Shown here: piece after piece, positions 1 to 8,386 of the stretch
How the letters are laid out: the number at the start of each line of letters is the position of its first letter
Numbering within the stretch: position 1 is the stretch's first letter
The notes under the pieces: generated by a model
What the model was told of the DNA's origin: nothing
The model's input: the letters and a program-made list of their open reading frames with translations, nothing else
Databases searched by the model: none
Assembly (NCBI GenBank): GCA_910587335.1
Contig: CAJUMG010000018.1
Span: 1 to 39,611, forward strand
DNA: 39,611 nt
DNA from: an uncultured Oscillospiraceae bacterium
GTDB lineage: Bacteria; Bacillota; Clostridia; Oscillospirales; Ruminococcaceae
Reading direction: 5' to 3'
Made by a program: the position numbers and the translations under genes

Positions 1-126
1 ATTTTCAAGGTTCCCTGCCCCCGTGGGACAGCTTCATTACTATATCATATCCCCTGCTAATATGTCAAGTACTTTTTTACAAAAAAATACCTATTTTGAC
101 TTTTTATAAAAAAATCTGTAAATCTA

Positions 127-155
127 TTGACATTTCACTTTATTTTTGATATCTT
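127..155 (+). promoter_or_regulatory. sigma-A type promoter of tRNA-Arg
   Basis: A perfect -35 box TTGACA (127-132) is followed after 17 bp by TATCTT (150-155), about 22 bp before the tRNA 5' end. The rest of 1-176 is AT-rich and I see no gene in it. Confidence 0.7.
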
Positions 156-176
156 AATTAAGGTAAATTTAGTTAT

Positions 177-253
177 GCGCCTGTAGCTCAGCTGGATAGA
201 GTGACTGGCTACGAACCAGTAGGTCAGGGGTTCGAGTCCCTTCAGGCGCGCCA
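177..253 (+). tRNA. tRNA-Arg (anticodon ACG)
   Basis: A 77-nt cloverleaf can be folded by eye. The acceptor GCGCCTG pairs with CAGGCGC and is followed by discriminator G and an encoded CCA. The D-arm contains AGCTGGATAGA. The anticodon stem ACTGG/CCAGT encloses loop CTACGAA, giving anticodon ACG (A34 is normally deaminated to inosine to read CGN arginine codons). The T-arm carries GTTCGAGTC. It has its own promoter upstream and a hairpin terminator immediately downstream. Confidence 0.97.
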
Positions 254-298
254 AGCAAAAAGTCTGGTTGCAAAGTTTTGCACCCAGACTTTTTGCTT
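254..298 (+). terminator. hairpin terminator after tRNA-Arg
   Basis: An inverted repeat AGCAAAAAGTCTGG ... CCAGACTTTTTGCT starts directly after the CCA end. The T-rich right arm gives an intrinsic terminator separating the tRNA from manA. Confidence 0.75.
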
Positions 299-341
299 AT
301 AGGAATCTTTCCTTGGAAAATTCCCACCTTATGCCTTTTTA

Positions 342-350
342 TGCTACAAT
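342..350 (+). promoter_or_regulatory. extended -10 promoter of manA
   Basis: TGcTACAAT is an extended -10 element. No good -35 lies at the usual distance. It sits 38 bp before the manA start, with GAGGAA as ribosome site in between. Confidence 0.45.
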
Positions 351-388
351 AGACGAAGAATCTTAATAACGAAACGAGGAATCTGTGT

Positions 389-1354
389 ATGGAGCCATTT
401 CTTTTGAAACCTGCTTGTAAATCTTCTATTTGGGGCGGCAAAAACCTGAAAAAACGCTTTCATAAGGAATATCCGGGAGACATTATTTCAGAATCCTGGG
501 AGCTTTCAGTACATCCAGCCGGGCTCAGTCTTGCTTCCAGCGGTCCAAATTGCGGCATCCCCTTAGCTGAGATCATAAAGGAGCCTTCTGTTCTTGGGGC
601 TTTTGCCGCTTCTCATCCCGCCTTCCCTCTGATGATAAAATGGATTGACTCTCAGCTTCCGCTCTCCATCCAGGTCCACCCGGACAATGATTACGCTTTG
701 GCTCATGAAAATGACATGGGAAAAACAGAAATGTGGTATATCATCGACTGTGAGCCTGGCGCCTATCTGTACTATGGTTTTGCTCAGGCTATTTCTAAGG
801 AAGAGTTTGTTAGACGCATTCAAGAAGACCGCTTGTTGGATGTCATTAATAAAGTACCGGTAAAAAAGGGGGATGTGTTTTTCATCCCCTCCCGCACACT
901 TCATGCAATTGGCCCCGGCATTTTACTCGCGGAGGTACAGCAAAGTTCCAATGTCACCTACCGAATCTATGACTATGGCCGATTGGATACCGACGGAAAA
1001 CCTCGTCCCCTACATGTCCGGCAGGCTGTTGATGTCACCAACCTTGCTCCTGCTGTCGATACTGTTCCAACCTCTGTCCCTTTAACCGACCCCCAGGATC
1101 TGCTCTTGGCCAGCTGTCCCTATTTTGCAGTTGTGCGGCAGCAGGTCAGTACCCACCGTCAGTATACAGGGGACGCCGGTTCCTTTCACGCGCTAATGTG
1201 CGTAGAGGGAGACGGTCAGCTGGTGAACGCTGAGGGAACGGCCTCTATTCCATCTGGAGCCACCGTTTTTGTTCCTTCTGACAGCCGCCCGTTTACCCTT
1301 TCGGGCGCAATGACTTTGCTGGATGTTTTTGTTCCCGATCCCGCTTTATTTTAA
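389..1354 (+). CDS. manA: mannose-6-phosphate isomerase, class I
   Basis: The 321-residue protein is a type I phosphomannose isomerase, a zinc enzyme interconverting mannose-6-phosphate and fructose-6-phosphate in the cytoplasm and so linking mannose use or mannosylated polymers to glycolysis. Seen in the sequence: the N-terminal LKPACKSSIWGGKNL (residues 6-20), the zinc-site QVHPDNDYALAHE (about 96-108, supplying Gln, His and Glu ligands), and the distal HAIGPGILLAEVQQSSNVTYRIYDYGR block (about 171-197) with the last zinc His and the active-site Arg. Length matches short Firmicute ManA proteins (about 310-320). ATG at 389 is preceded by GAGGAA. It is monocistronic, with its own promoter and a terminator shared with the convergent downstream gene. 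Confidence 0.95.
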   Translation: MEPFLLKPACKSSIWGGKNLKKRFHKEYPGDIISESWELSVHPAGLSLASSGPNCGIPLAEIIKEPSVLGAFAASHPAFPLMIKWIDSQLPLSIQVHPDNDYALAHENDMGKTEMWYIIDCEPGAYLYYGFAQAISKEEFVRRIQEDRLLDVINKVPVKKGDVFFIPSRTLHAIGPGILLAEVQQSSNVTYRIYDYGRLDTDGKPRPLHVRQAVDVTNLAPAVDTVPTSVPLTDPQDLLLASCPYFAVVRQQVSTHRQYTGDAGSFHALMCVEGDGQLVNAEGTASIPSGATVFVPSDSRPFTLSGAMTLLDVFVPDPALF

Positions 1355-1373
1355 AGATCATATTTTTGCATAG

Positions 1374-1411
1374 CAAAAAGCCGCAACGCGGAGAGCCGTC
1401 GCGGCTTTTTT
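1374..1411. terminator. bidirectional terminator between manA and the NPATG-protein gene
   Basis: The stem AAAAGCCGC ... GCGGCTTTTTT is flanked by A-runs on the left and T-runs on the right, so it can end transcription from both convergent genes. Confidence 0.85.
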
Positions 1412-1442
1412 CATTTGTTAAAGCTGTAGGTATGAAGCTTTT

Positions 1443-2429
1443 TTATTTTGCTTTTTTCATAGCGACCGCACCAGCAGCTGCCAGAGAAACGACCGCCAGA
1501 GCGACTGCAACGTTTACAAAATCCACAGATCCGGTAGCCGGGTTCTCGGTTTTGTTGCCACTGGAGCTTCCAGAAGAGCTATTGCTGTTGCTGTTATTGT
1601 TGTTATTGGAAGCTGCAACCGTTTTCAGCTCTTTATCAGAGATTACATAGGAGCTCAGGGTTTTGGTTTTCAGAGTCAGAGTACCTTCCTCTTTATTGTA
1701 TTCCGCTTTGGTTTTGACCAGCTTGCCTTCGGAATTGACCTCGTACAGATACCAATCTTTGTCATTGTCAATCACATTGTAGGTAAATGTGCCGTTAAAA
1801 TCGAAAGTCGGATTACCGCTAAATTGCAGGAAGTACAGGTCCGCATCCTCGTTAGCCTGAACGATGGACTTAATCGCTTTGGTGGTATAGTGCATATTTA
1901 CAGGGGCCTGATCTTCCAGACGAACAGCGAAATATGCGTCCACATCGGCAAAGCTAAAGGTGACGTTTTTATTGGAAGAATGGAACGCGTAAACCGGCGC
2001 CTCATTATCCAGAACGATTTCCAGCTCTGCATCTGCATCAATCGTCGCTTTTTTCCACTGAGCGACAAAATCAAAGGAATAAGTCTTTACAACAGAATTG
2101 CTGTTTTTGTTTCTCAGCTGAATATCACCAGCGATATTCACCGCTTGGGTTCCGTAGGTCTCTTTCAGTTTCAGAGTCAGCGCGTCTTTGCCATTGTCAT
2201 TTCTGCCAACAGTAACAGACGCTACTGCATCTTTACCAGAGGTCAGCTTGTTGGTTACCTTCAGATCAGAGGCATCCATGTCCTCTTCCAACAAAATCTC
2301 TACCCATTGACCAGGCGTATGCTCCTGCACATATTTGTCATTTTGATCTTCTGCCTCTTCCGCAAACGCTGTCAAACTGGTTGCTACGACGGTCGCAGCC
2401 ATCATCAAAGCCGCTAAAGTCTTTTTCAT
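1443..2429 (-). CDS. secreted protein with NPATG sorting-like C-terminal tail
   Basis: A 328-residue exported protein of unknown function. Residues 1-23 form a signal peptide ending at AFA/EE. Residues 24-270 are mostly beta-rich and polar; I recognise no domain. They are followed by a low-complexity Asn/Ser/Gly linker (about 275-292). The tail has NPATG (about 297-301), an Ala/Val-rich membrane segment and a final KKAK, the layout of sortase-anchored surface proteins, although the motif is NPxTG rather than LPxTG. No sortase lies nearby, so anchoring is inferred. ATG at 2429 has AAGGAGG 8 bases upstream. It has its own promoter and shares a terminator with manA. It could also be a simple tail-anchored membrane protein. 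Confidence 0.85.
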   Translation of the reverse strand: MKKTLAALMMAATVVATSLTAFAEEAEDQNDKYVQEHTPGQWVEILLEEDMDASDLKVTNKLTSGKDAVASVTVGRNDNGKDALTLKLKETYGTQAVNIAGDIQLRNKNSNSVVKTYSFDFVAQWKKATIDADAELEIVLDNEAPVYAFHSSNKNVTFSFADVDAYFAVRLEDQAPVNMHYTTKAIKSIVQANEDADLYFLQFSGNPTFDFNGTFTYNVIDNDKDWYLYEVNSEGKLVKTKAEYNKEEGTLTLKTKTLSSYVISDKELKTVAASNNNNNSNSNSSSGSSSGNKTENPATGSVDFVNVAVALAVVSLAAAGAVAMKKAK

Positions 2430-2529
2430 AGTTTTTCCTCCTTGGAATTGTTTGGCGGCGTGCTCTCCAACAGGCCGTTCCCTTTTTTGGGGAAGGGGTA
2501 TTTTTTCTTTCCTTCCTTGGGACAGCCTT

Positions 2530-2558
2530 ATTATAGAAAAGCTATGCGTCTATTTCAA
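2530..2558 (-). promoter_or_regulatory. promoter of the NPATG-protein gene
   Basis: On the minus strand TTGAAA (2558-2553) is followed after 17 bp by TATAAT (2535-2530). This implies a 5' leader of about 90 nt before the ribosome site. Confidence 0.7.
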
Positions 2559-2832
2559 CCGGTGTATTTTTCCCATTTGCGCATCTTCTTCCTCCATTGG
2601 AAAAAAAGCTTTCTGTCTGTTGGCGCTATTTTGGGAAGAAGTCATAGCAATGGAAAAGAAACAAAAATCTTCCTTGTATCAATCCGTACAAAACAGCTTA
2701 TGCCGGTCATTTTTTCGCTTGCTTTTTGTAAAAAAACAAAAAAAGGAAAAATTTTTTCTTTTTTTTTGGAAAAATATAGTGCTATTTGTTCCTTTTCTTT
2801 AGAATGTGCCTTTTCTCCATTGGCTTTCATAT
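2559..2832. other. AT-rich intergenic stretch without a supported gene
   Basis: This stretch is rich in A- and T-runs. It contains short overlapping open frames on both strands, but none has a convincing ribosome site or protein character. I see no RNA gene. Confidence 0.5.
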
Positions 2833-2872
2833 AAAAAACAGCCCTGATGTAGAAAATCAGGACTGTTTTTCG
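2833..2872 (-). terminator. terminator of the M24 aminopeptidase gene
   Basis: AAAAACAGccCTGAT ... ATCAGgaCTGTTTTT forms a hairpin just beyond the minus-strand stop codon at 2910, with a T-run on the minus strand. The T-run on the plus strand makes it potentially bidirectional. Confidence 0.75.
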
Positions 2873-2909
2873 TACAAACGCTTTTCCTTTTTAAATACAG
2901 AAGAATCTA

Positions 2910-4694
2910 TCAGATCGAGCGAGTATATTCTTTTAACCAATCCCGCTCTTCCTCGGTCAGATAGTTAAATAATAATCCGTAGACCATTGCATGATAGTCA
3001 TTTAAGGTTCGGCGCTCTTTTTCGGTCATATATTGGGGATCGACACCATCCAGATCAATCGGCGCATAGGTGACCGGCTCAAAATACATAAATTGACCAT
3101 CACCATTTTTAACGCCTTTACGGCAGATTAGCTCATTTTCTGTGCGGATACCATGACTGCCCTCGATATAGATACCTGGCTCGTCGGTAGTAACCATTCC
3201 TTCCTCCAAAACCGCGCTGTCCCGCCGCTCCGCTACGATTTTCCAGCGGAAACCGTTTGGCGCTTCGTGAACATTGAGAAGATAGCCGATTCCATGTCCC
3301 GTGCCGCACTTATAATCCAAATTCAAATCCCAGATCGGACCCCGGGCCAAAATATCCAAATTCATGCCGATGCAGCCGTGCAGGAATCTGGCGTTTGCCA
3401 AACTGAGATTGCTGCGCAAAACCGTGGTAAAGTGCAGCTTCTGCTCTTCTGTAATGGGACCTAACACCATTGTCCGGGTAATATCGGTCGTGCCCTCATA
3501 GTACTGACCGCCCGAATCTACCAAAAGCATTCCTTCCGGTTTTAGTTCGGCGTTGGATTCTTCTGTAGCGGAATAGTGCATCATGGCGGCATTGGCCTTG
3601 TAAGCAGATATCGTCTCAAAGCTCGGCTCAATAAAGCCATCCTGCTCCGCACGCCGTGCCAGCAGATACTCCGCCGCGCTCATTTCGGTCATGGGAATTT
3701 TTCCCACATTTGTCTTTAGCCAATACATAAATTTTGTAAAAGCCACGCCGTCTTTTATATGGGCATTTCGAATATTTTTTAGTTCCACCGGATTTTTAAT
3801 TGCTTTAGCCAATTGAGTGGGATTTGCCTTTTCTACCTTTTTCCCCTGAATAGAGGAGTCAATTTCATAATTGACCTTCTGCGGATCCAACAAAACGGTT
3901 TCGTCGGCAGACAAGCTCTTTACAAAGGAAATAATCTCGCCGTAAGGATGGATTTCCACCCCATCGGCAGATAATTTTTCCCGGATTTCTTCATTCAGAC
4001 AGGCCGGATTTACGAAAAAGTGAGCCTTTTCCATAGTAATAACCGCATAGGAAAGCACAACCGGATTACATTCCACATCGTTTCCCCGGATATTAAACAG
4101 CCATGCGATGTCATCCAGCGTTGTAATCACATGAACGGTGCAGCCGTTTTCCTTCATGGCTTTTCTAAGCTCATCCAGCTTTTGGACCGCGGATTTGCCC
4201 GCATATTTTTCATCCAGCAAAAATGCCGGTTTGGCCGACATAGCGGGACGATCTTCCCATATCAGATCCACTAAATCCTCACTGGTCGCTAAAGATACCT
4301 GTTTGTCCGCCAACCTTTCCATGAAGGATCGGCCCTCGGAAGCGGTGACCACCCGTCCGTCAAAGCCCAGCTTCCCTTTTGCGGGAATCGCTTTGTACAG
4401 ATAATCCTCAATCAGCGGCGTTCCCTCTTCGCCGATCTTCATCAAGGTAACGGTGGTGTCTTTTAGCTGATTAGCGGCCTGGATAAAATAGCGGCCGTCG
4501 GTCCACAAACAAGCCTCTTTCGCTGTGACCACTAATGTACCGGCAGATCCGGTAAAGCCGGACATATATTTTCTCGCTTTAAAATAGTCGCCCACATACT
4601 CCGATTCATGAAAATCAGAAGTCGGAATCACATAAGCATCCATGCCGCGCTTGGCCATTAAATCACGCAGCTTTTTTAATCTTTGCGGTATCAT
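2910..4694 (-). CDS. M24B family aminopeptidase P (Xaa-Pro aminopeptidase)
   Basis: A 594-residue metallopeptidase of the three-domain aminopeptidase P type, which removes an N-terminal residue preceding proline. Two creatinase-like N-terminal domains (opening RLKKLRDLMAKRGMDAYVIPTSDFHESEY, split here as RLKKLRDLMAKRG and YVIPTSDFHESEY) precede the pita-bread catalytic domain from about residue 310. Metal ligands are visible in DSGGQYYEGTTDITRT (two Asp), GTGHGIGYLLNVHE (His), TDEPGIYIEGSHGIRTENE (Glu) and the final Glu in that block. The open frame extends further upstream, but ATG at 4694 is chosen because AAGGAGG lies 7-8 bases before it. No signal peptide, so cytoplasmic peptide turnover is likely. 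It has its own promoter and terminator. Confidence 0.93.
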   Translation of the reverse strand: MIPQRLKKLRDLMAKRGMDAYVIPTSDFHESEYVGDYFKARKYMSGFTGSAGTLVVTAKEACLWTDGRYFIQAANQLKDTTVTLMKIGEEGTPLIEDYLYKAIPAKGKLGFDGRVVTASEGRSFMERLADKQVSLATSEDLVDLIWEDRPAMSAKPAFLLDEKYAGKSAVQKLDELRKAMKENGCTVHVITTLDDIAWLFNIRGNDVECNPVVLSYAVITMEKAHFFVNPACLNEEIREKLSADGVEIHPYGEIISFVKSLSADETVLLDPQKVNYEIDSSIQGKKVEKANPTQLAKAIKNPVELKNIRNAHIKDGVAFTKFMYWLKTNVGKIPMTEMSAAEYLLARRAEQDGFIEPSFETISAYKANAAMMHYSATEESNAELKPEGMLLVDSGGQYYEGTTDITRTMVLGPITEEQKLHFTTVLRSNLSLANARFLHGCIGMNLDILARGPIWDLNLDYKCGTGHGIGYLLNVHEAPNGFRWKIVAERRDSAVLEEGMVTTDEPGIYIEGSHGIRTENELICRKGVKNGDGQFMYFEPVTYAPIDLDGVDPQYMTEKERRTLNDYHAMVYGLLFNYLTEEERDWLKEYTRSI

Positions 4695-4727
4695 GAAAAA
4701 CGCCTCCTTGGCTTTCATTTCAGTTTT

Positions 4728-4757
4728 ATCATAACACAATCGGGCCGGAAAAACCAA
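4728..4757 (-). promoter_or_regulatory. probable promoter of the aminopeptidase gene
   Basis: Minus-strand TTGGTT (4757-4752), an 18-bp spacer and TATGAT (4733-4728) lie just upstream of the start at 4694. Confidence 0.4.
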
Positions 4758-4804
4758 TAGATTTTTATGCTTTATCAGCAGGTCTTTTTTACTTCAACAA
4801 CCAT

Positions 4805-5350
4805 TCAAGCCAGCCTTCTGGACAGATTGACAGCCGCTTTCAGCCTGGGGGCCAAAACAGCCGCCGAAGCAATCTTCACCACATCGCCGGGCAGGAAGGG
4901 AATCACGCAGGCGCTCAGAGCCGGAATCAAGCCTTTTCCTGTGAGCAGAATAAACCAAACCGTACCAAACAGATAGCAAAGAGCGATTCCGGCTACCATA
5001 CCAATGGCCAACTTCCAGGAGCTGTCGCCCCAATAGGTCGATACCATGCCAACGACCAACGCCGCGAGTATATAGCCTAAGATGTAGCCACCGGTCGGTC
5101 CGGCCAAGGTAGATAAGCCACCGCGGAAATTGGCAAAAACAGGGATCCCAACCGCGCCCATCAGAATATAAACCACCATGCTGACTGCGCCCTTGTAGCT
5201 GCCGAGAATCCCTCCGGCTAAATATACGGAAAACAGCGCCAGGTTAATCGGTATTTCTCCAATCGGAATGCCGATTTGAGAAAAAACACCTGTCATCGCC
5301 GCCAACAGCGCACACAGGATCATGTCCTTAACCGTAAATTTTTTTGTCAT
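4805..5350 (-). CDS. bioY: BioY family biotin transporter (ECF S component)
   Basis: A 181-residue membrane protein of the BioY family, the substrate-binding S component of ECF transporters for biotin. The sequence shows about six hydrophobic helices and the family hallmark segment SQIGIPIGEIPINLALFSVY (about residues 24-43), followed by the Gly-rich GLSTLAGPTGGYILGY block (about 80-95). No ECF ATPases or T component occur in the window, so it probably uses shared EcfAA'T units encoded elsewhere. Two ATGs are possible. ATG at 5350 is preferred because AGGAG (minus strand) lies 9 bases before it, while ATG at 5359 abuts that sequence. It has a consensus promoter upstream. I could not convincingly recognise a BirA operator. 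Confidence 0.93.
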   Translation of the reverse strand: MTKKFTVKDMILCALLAAMTGVFSQIGIPIGEIPINLALFSVYLAGGILGSYKGAVSMVVYILMGAVGIPVFANFRGGLSTLAGPTGGYILGYILAALVVGMVSTYWGDSSWKLAIGMVAGIALCYLFGTVWFILLTGKGLIPALSACVIPFLPGDVVKIASAAVLAPRLKAAVNLSRRLA

Positions 5351-5416
5351 CCTATCCATCTCCTATCCGATTTGATTGATTCGCATTTCTCCTTTAAAAA
5401 ATTCGAAATCAAAGTA

Positions 5417-5445
5417 ATTATAACGAATTTTACAGAAAAATACAA
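5417..5445 (-). promoter_or_regulatory. promoter of bioY
   Basis: Minus-strand TTGTAT (5445-5440), a 17-bp spacer and TATAAT (5422-5417). The flanks are very AT-rich. Confidence 0.6.
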
Positions 5446-5538
5446 TTCTTTTTCTCCTATCCTTACTTCATTTTTCTAATATGAATCACGGGTGTTTATT
5501 CCAATAAGTTTTGTTATCTGTTTAATATACTATATGGA

Positions 5539-6018
5539 TTATCGCAAGACAAACAGAGCTTTTTCATAATCCTTCACAAAGTAGCGAATGTTGACCCGTC
5601 CTTTTTGTATAACCGTATGGCCTTCCGCCTCCAGTCTCTCTTTTTGCGCCTTGACACCCCCTGGATATTTTTCATTCAGCTCACCACGCGCTTTTAGCGT
5701 TCTCCAATAGGGGGTTAGGTTCTCTGACCGCTGGTAGCTAGCCCAGGCTGCAATAGATACAAAAATTCCAGCGGTAATCGGTTCCGTAAAATCCGCGCCG
5801 TTTTTATCCGCAAAATACGTTCTGATGGCTCCAATGGTGACCACCTTTCCAAACGGCACCTGCTTCATCACCTTGTCATAATCCAGAGGCGGAGCAAAAT
5901 ACATTCTATTTCCCCCATATTTTTCTATGCTTTTGGAGTCGGTAATGATCTGAATTTTCGGCATATCCTTGCTATTCAGCAGCATTGCGTTAAAATCTTT
6001 CTTTTCCTCATTCGCCAT
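5539..6018 (-). CDS. MGMT-like (alkyltransferase-like) protein without the acceptor cysteine
   Basis: A 159-residue protein that I recognise as the Clostridial 'MGMT family' type. The DNA-binding half of O6-alkylguanine-DNA alkyltransferases is represented by KQVPFGKVVTIGAIRTYFADKNG, given in parts: VPFGKVVTIGAIRTYFA (about residues 54-70) is like the family's IPRGKVTTYGDIA helix-turn region. Where true alkyltransferases carry the acceptor motif PCHRV, this protein reads PYWRT (about 104-108), so Cys is replaced by Tyr, as alkyltransferase-like (ATL) proteins replace it by Trp. ATLs flag alkylated guanines for nucleotide excision repair; that role is inferred here. ATG at 6018 is chosen because GGGAG lies 8 bases upstream. 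It is divergent from recG, another DNA-repair gene. Confidence 0.75.
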   Translation of the reverse strand: MANEEKKDFNAMLLNSKDMPKIQIITDSKSIEKYGGNRMYFAPPLDYDKVMKQVPFGKVVTIGAIRTYFADKNGADFTEPITAGIFVSIAAWASYQRSENLTPYWRTLKARGELNEKYPGGVKAQKERLEAEGHTVIQKGRVNIRYFVKDYEKALFVLR

Positions 6019-6040
6019 AAAATCATCTCCCATACTCTAT

Positions 6041-6069
6041 AAGATAAAACATACTACCACCTCATGCAA
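6041..6069 (-). promoter_or_regulatory. promoter of the MGMT-like gene
   Basis: Minus-strand TTGCAT (6069-6064), a 17-bp spacer and TATCTT (6046-6041), divergent from the recG promoter about 40 bp away. Confidence 0.55.
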
Positions 6070-6105
6070 TGAGACTCTTTAAAAAACAGAAAATATTTTT
6101 CTGCG

Positions 6106-6134
6106 TTGACTTTCCGATTCAATCAGGATAACAT
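6106..6134 (+). promoter_or_regulatory. promoter of recG
   Basis: TTGACT (6106-6111), a 17-bp spacer and TAACAT (6129-6134) lie 70 bp before the recG start. Confidence 0.55.
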
Positions 6135-6203
6135 AAGAGATAAGAAAACATCTGTTTTTTATAAAGATATTTAAAAGCTGCTATGATCGAAAGGAGACGT
6201 TGA

Positions 6204-8240
6204 ATGGCCACCCTTTCTACCAATATCCAATATCTTAAAGGGGTCGGAGAAAAACGCGCCCAACTGTATGGCAAACTTGGGATTGCCTGCATCGGCGATC
6301 TTCTGGAATATTATCCTCGTGACTATATCGACTTTTCCCATCCCAGCTCCATTGCCGCTGCCCCTTTTGACAAGCCATGCGCCATCCGCGCCAAGGTCGT
6401 GTCAAAATCCCCGGAACAACGGATCCGCAAAGGGCTTTCATTATTCAAGGTGCTGGTGACGGATGAGCAAAATGATATGCTGGTCACCTTTTTTAATGCC
6501 AAATACGCTGTCTCCTCTTTAAAAGAAGAAGAAATCTACCTGTTTTACGGAAAAGCCGCTGGGCGCTTTAACCGGCGGGAAATGGCCTCTCCCTTGGTCT
6601 TTCCGAATGATCCAAATCTGGCCTTTTCGCCGATTTATCCCCTAACAGAGGGACTTTCTTCTAAAATGATCGCCGCTAACGTTCAGCAAGCGCTGTCTGT
6701 GACCGATGGACTGGAGCGCGATCCACTTCCCGCCGTTTTACGGGAAAATCATCGCTTATGCAGCCGAAAAAGCGCTCTGCAGAATATCCACTTTCCCACA
6801 GATGAAACAGCGCTTTTAGGGGCACGTCGCCGACTGATGTTTGAGGAGCTTTTTTATCTGAATCTGGCGTTGGGGCAGGTGAAACGCGCCACCCAGAAAG
6901 AGTCGGCGGCACCTATGAAGCCGGTATCTATGGACACGTTCTATTCTCTGTTTTCTTTTACCCTGACCGGCGCCCAACAGCGTGCCATTGGCGACTGTCT
7001 TGCGGATTTTTGCCGATCCACCCCAATGAACCGACTGCTGCAAGGAGACGTCGGCTCTGGTAAGACGATGGTTGCCGCTGCCTGTGCCTATTTTGCCGCA
7101 CAAAACGGTTACCAGACCGCCATGATGGCTCCCACCGAAATTTTGGCTTTTCAGCACTACCAAACCTGGTCGAAGCTATTTCAAAATACAGATATTTCCG
7201 TCGGTTTTTTAAGCGGTTCTCTCAGCGCTGCTGCAAAACGACAGGTAAAAGAACAGCTGGCCGCCGGTCAGATACAGATTATCGTCGGCACCCATGCACT
7301 GTTGCAAGACAGTGTGTCCTTCTGTCAACTGGGTCTGGTGGTGACCGACGAGCAGCACCGTTTTGGCGTATCCCAACGAATGGCGCTGACCCAAAAAGCG
7401 CAGGCCGGACAATTTCCCCATGTACTGGTCATGTCCGCCACCCCTATTCCCCGTACCCTGGCTTTTATCATTTATGGCGATCTGGATCTTTCTATTTTAG
7501 ACGAGATGCCCCAAGGGCGCCGTCCGGTAAAAACCTACCTGATCGATCCACCAAAGCGGGAGCGCGCTTACGGCTTTATTCGTAAGCACCTGGATATGGG
7601 CGAGCAGGCTTATATTGTCTGCCCTTTAGTAGAGCAGGGGGAAAATTCCCCGGAGGGGCTGGAATCGGCGGTGGAAGAGGCAAAGTACCTGGCCCAAAAG
7701 GTCTTTTCCGGCTATGCGGTGGGCATACTCCACGGGCGGATGAAAGCCACAGAAAAAGAGCAGGTTATGGCTGATTTTCAAAGCGGCAGAATTCATCTAC
7801 TCGTCGCCACAACGGTTATTGAGGTTGGGGTGGACGTCCCCAATGCCACGGTTATGATGATCCAAAACGCCGAGCGGTTTGGCCTGTCCCAGCTACACCA
7901 GCTGCGCGGCCGGGTTGGACGGGGCAAGACCGAATCCTTCTGCATTCTAGTTTCCAAAAGGACGGATTCTCCGCGGCTGCAAGCTATTTGTAAAACGAAC
8001 GACGGCTTTCGGGTGGCCGAAGAGGATCTGAAGCTACGAGGGCCCGGTGATTTCTTTGGACTGCGTCAGCATGGTTTACCGGCTATGAAGCTAGCTGGAC
8101 TTTTAGATGATATGGCATTGGTCGAGCAAACCCGTTCAGCAGCCCTGACCATATTGCAATCTGATCCAGAGCTGTCCCTTCCTGAGCATTCTGAACTTAA
8201 AAAACGCACCGGGCAGATGTTGACAACAGCCGGCGCCTAA
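6204..8240 (+). CDS. recG: ATP-dependent DNA helicase RecG
   Basis: A 678-residue RecG, the superfamily 2 helicase that remodels stalled replication forks and branch-migrates Holliday junctions. The N-terminal part (LKGVGEKRAQLYGKLGI, residues 12-28, then YYPRDYIDFS) and the OB-fold wedge domain (about 55-140) precede the helicase core. Walker A GDVGSGKT is at about 280-287, motif II DEQHRFG at about 382-388, motif III MSATPIPRT at about 409-417 and motif VI QLRGRVGRGK at about 568-577. The C-terminal GPGDFFGLRQHG block typical of RecG follows. Length is normal for the family. ATG at 6204 follows AAGGAG by 7 bases. It is monocistronic with its own promoter and terminator. Confidence 0.98.
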   Translation: MATLSTNIQYLKGVGEKRAQLYGKLGIACIGDLLEYYPRDYIDFSHPSSIAAAPFDKPCAIRAKVVSKSPEQRIRKGLSLFKVLVTDEQNDMLVTFFNAKYAVSSLKEEEIYLFYGKAAGRFNRREMASPLVFPNDPNLAFSPIYPLTEGLSSKMIAANVQQALSVTDGLERDPLPAVLRENHRLCSRKSALQNIHFPTDETALLGARRRLMFEELFYLNLALGQVKRATQKESAAPMKPVSMDTFYSLFSFTLTGAQQRAIGDCLADFCRSTPMNRLLQGDVGSGKTMVAAACAYFAAQNGYQTAMMAPTEILAFQHYQTWSKLFQNTDISVGFLSGSLSAAAKRQVKEQLAAGQIQIIVGTHALLQDSVSFCQLGLVVTDEQHRFGVSQRMALTQKAQAGQFPHVLVMSATPIPRTLAFIIYGDLDLSILDEMPQGRRPVKTYLIDPPKRERAYGFIRKHLDMGEQAYIVCPLVEQGENSPEGLESAVEEAKYLAQKVFSGYAVGILHGRMKATEKEQVMADFQSGRIHLLVATTVIEVGVDVPNATVMMIQNAERFGLSQLHQLRGRVGRGKTESFCILVSKRTDSPRLQAICKTNDGFRVAEEDLKLRGPGDFFGLRQHGLPAMKLAGLLDDMALVEQTRSAALTILQSDPELSLPEHSELKKRTGQMLTTAGA

Positions 8241-8330
8241 AGCTTTTTATTTTCCAAGGGGACTGCTGCCCCTCGGACTTAAAACCGCGGTATCTTGTCA
8301 AAAAACTTCGATATACTACTATAATAAAAC

Positions 8331-8379
8331 AAACCCCCTGTCTGCGTAATCCGGCAGATTTCACAGACGGGGGGTTTTT
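8331..8379. terminator. bidirectional terminator between recG and yloV
   Basis: The strong GC stem CCCCCTGTCTG ... CAGACGGGGGG is followed by TTTTT on the plus strand and by a T-rich run on the minus strand. It lies between two convergent genes. Confidence 0.85.
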
Positions 8380-8386
8380 CATTTTA

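Noticed and set aside
169..441. Minus-strand 90-codon frame at the window start
   Set aside because: It runs antisense through tRNA-Arg, its terminator and the manA start; its C-terminal TRTPDLLVRSQSLYPAELQAHN-like end is translated tRNA antisense.
5360..5440. Possible BirA operator upstream of bioY
   Set aside because: The AT-rich region has partial symmetry (GTAA ... TTAC) but no recognisable BirA half-sites, so only the promoter is reported.
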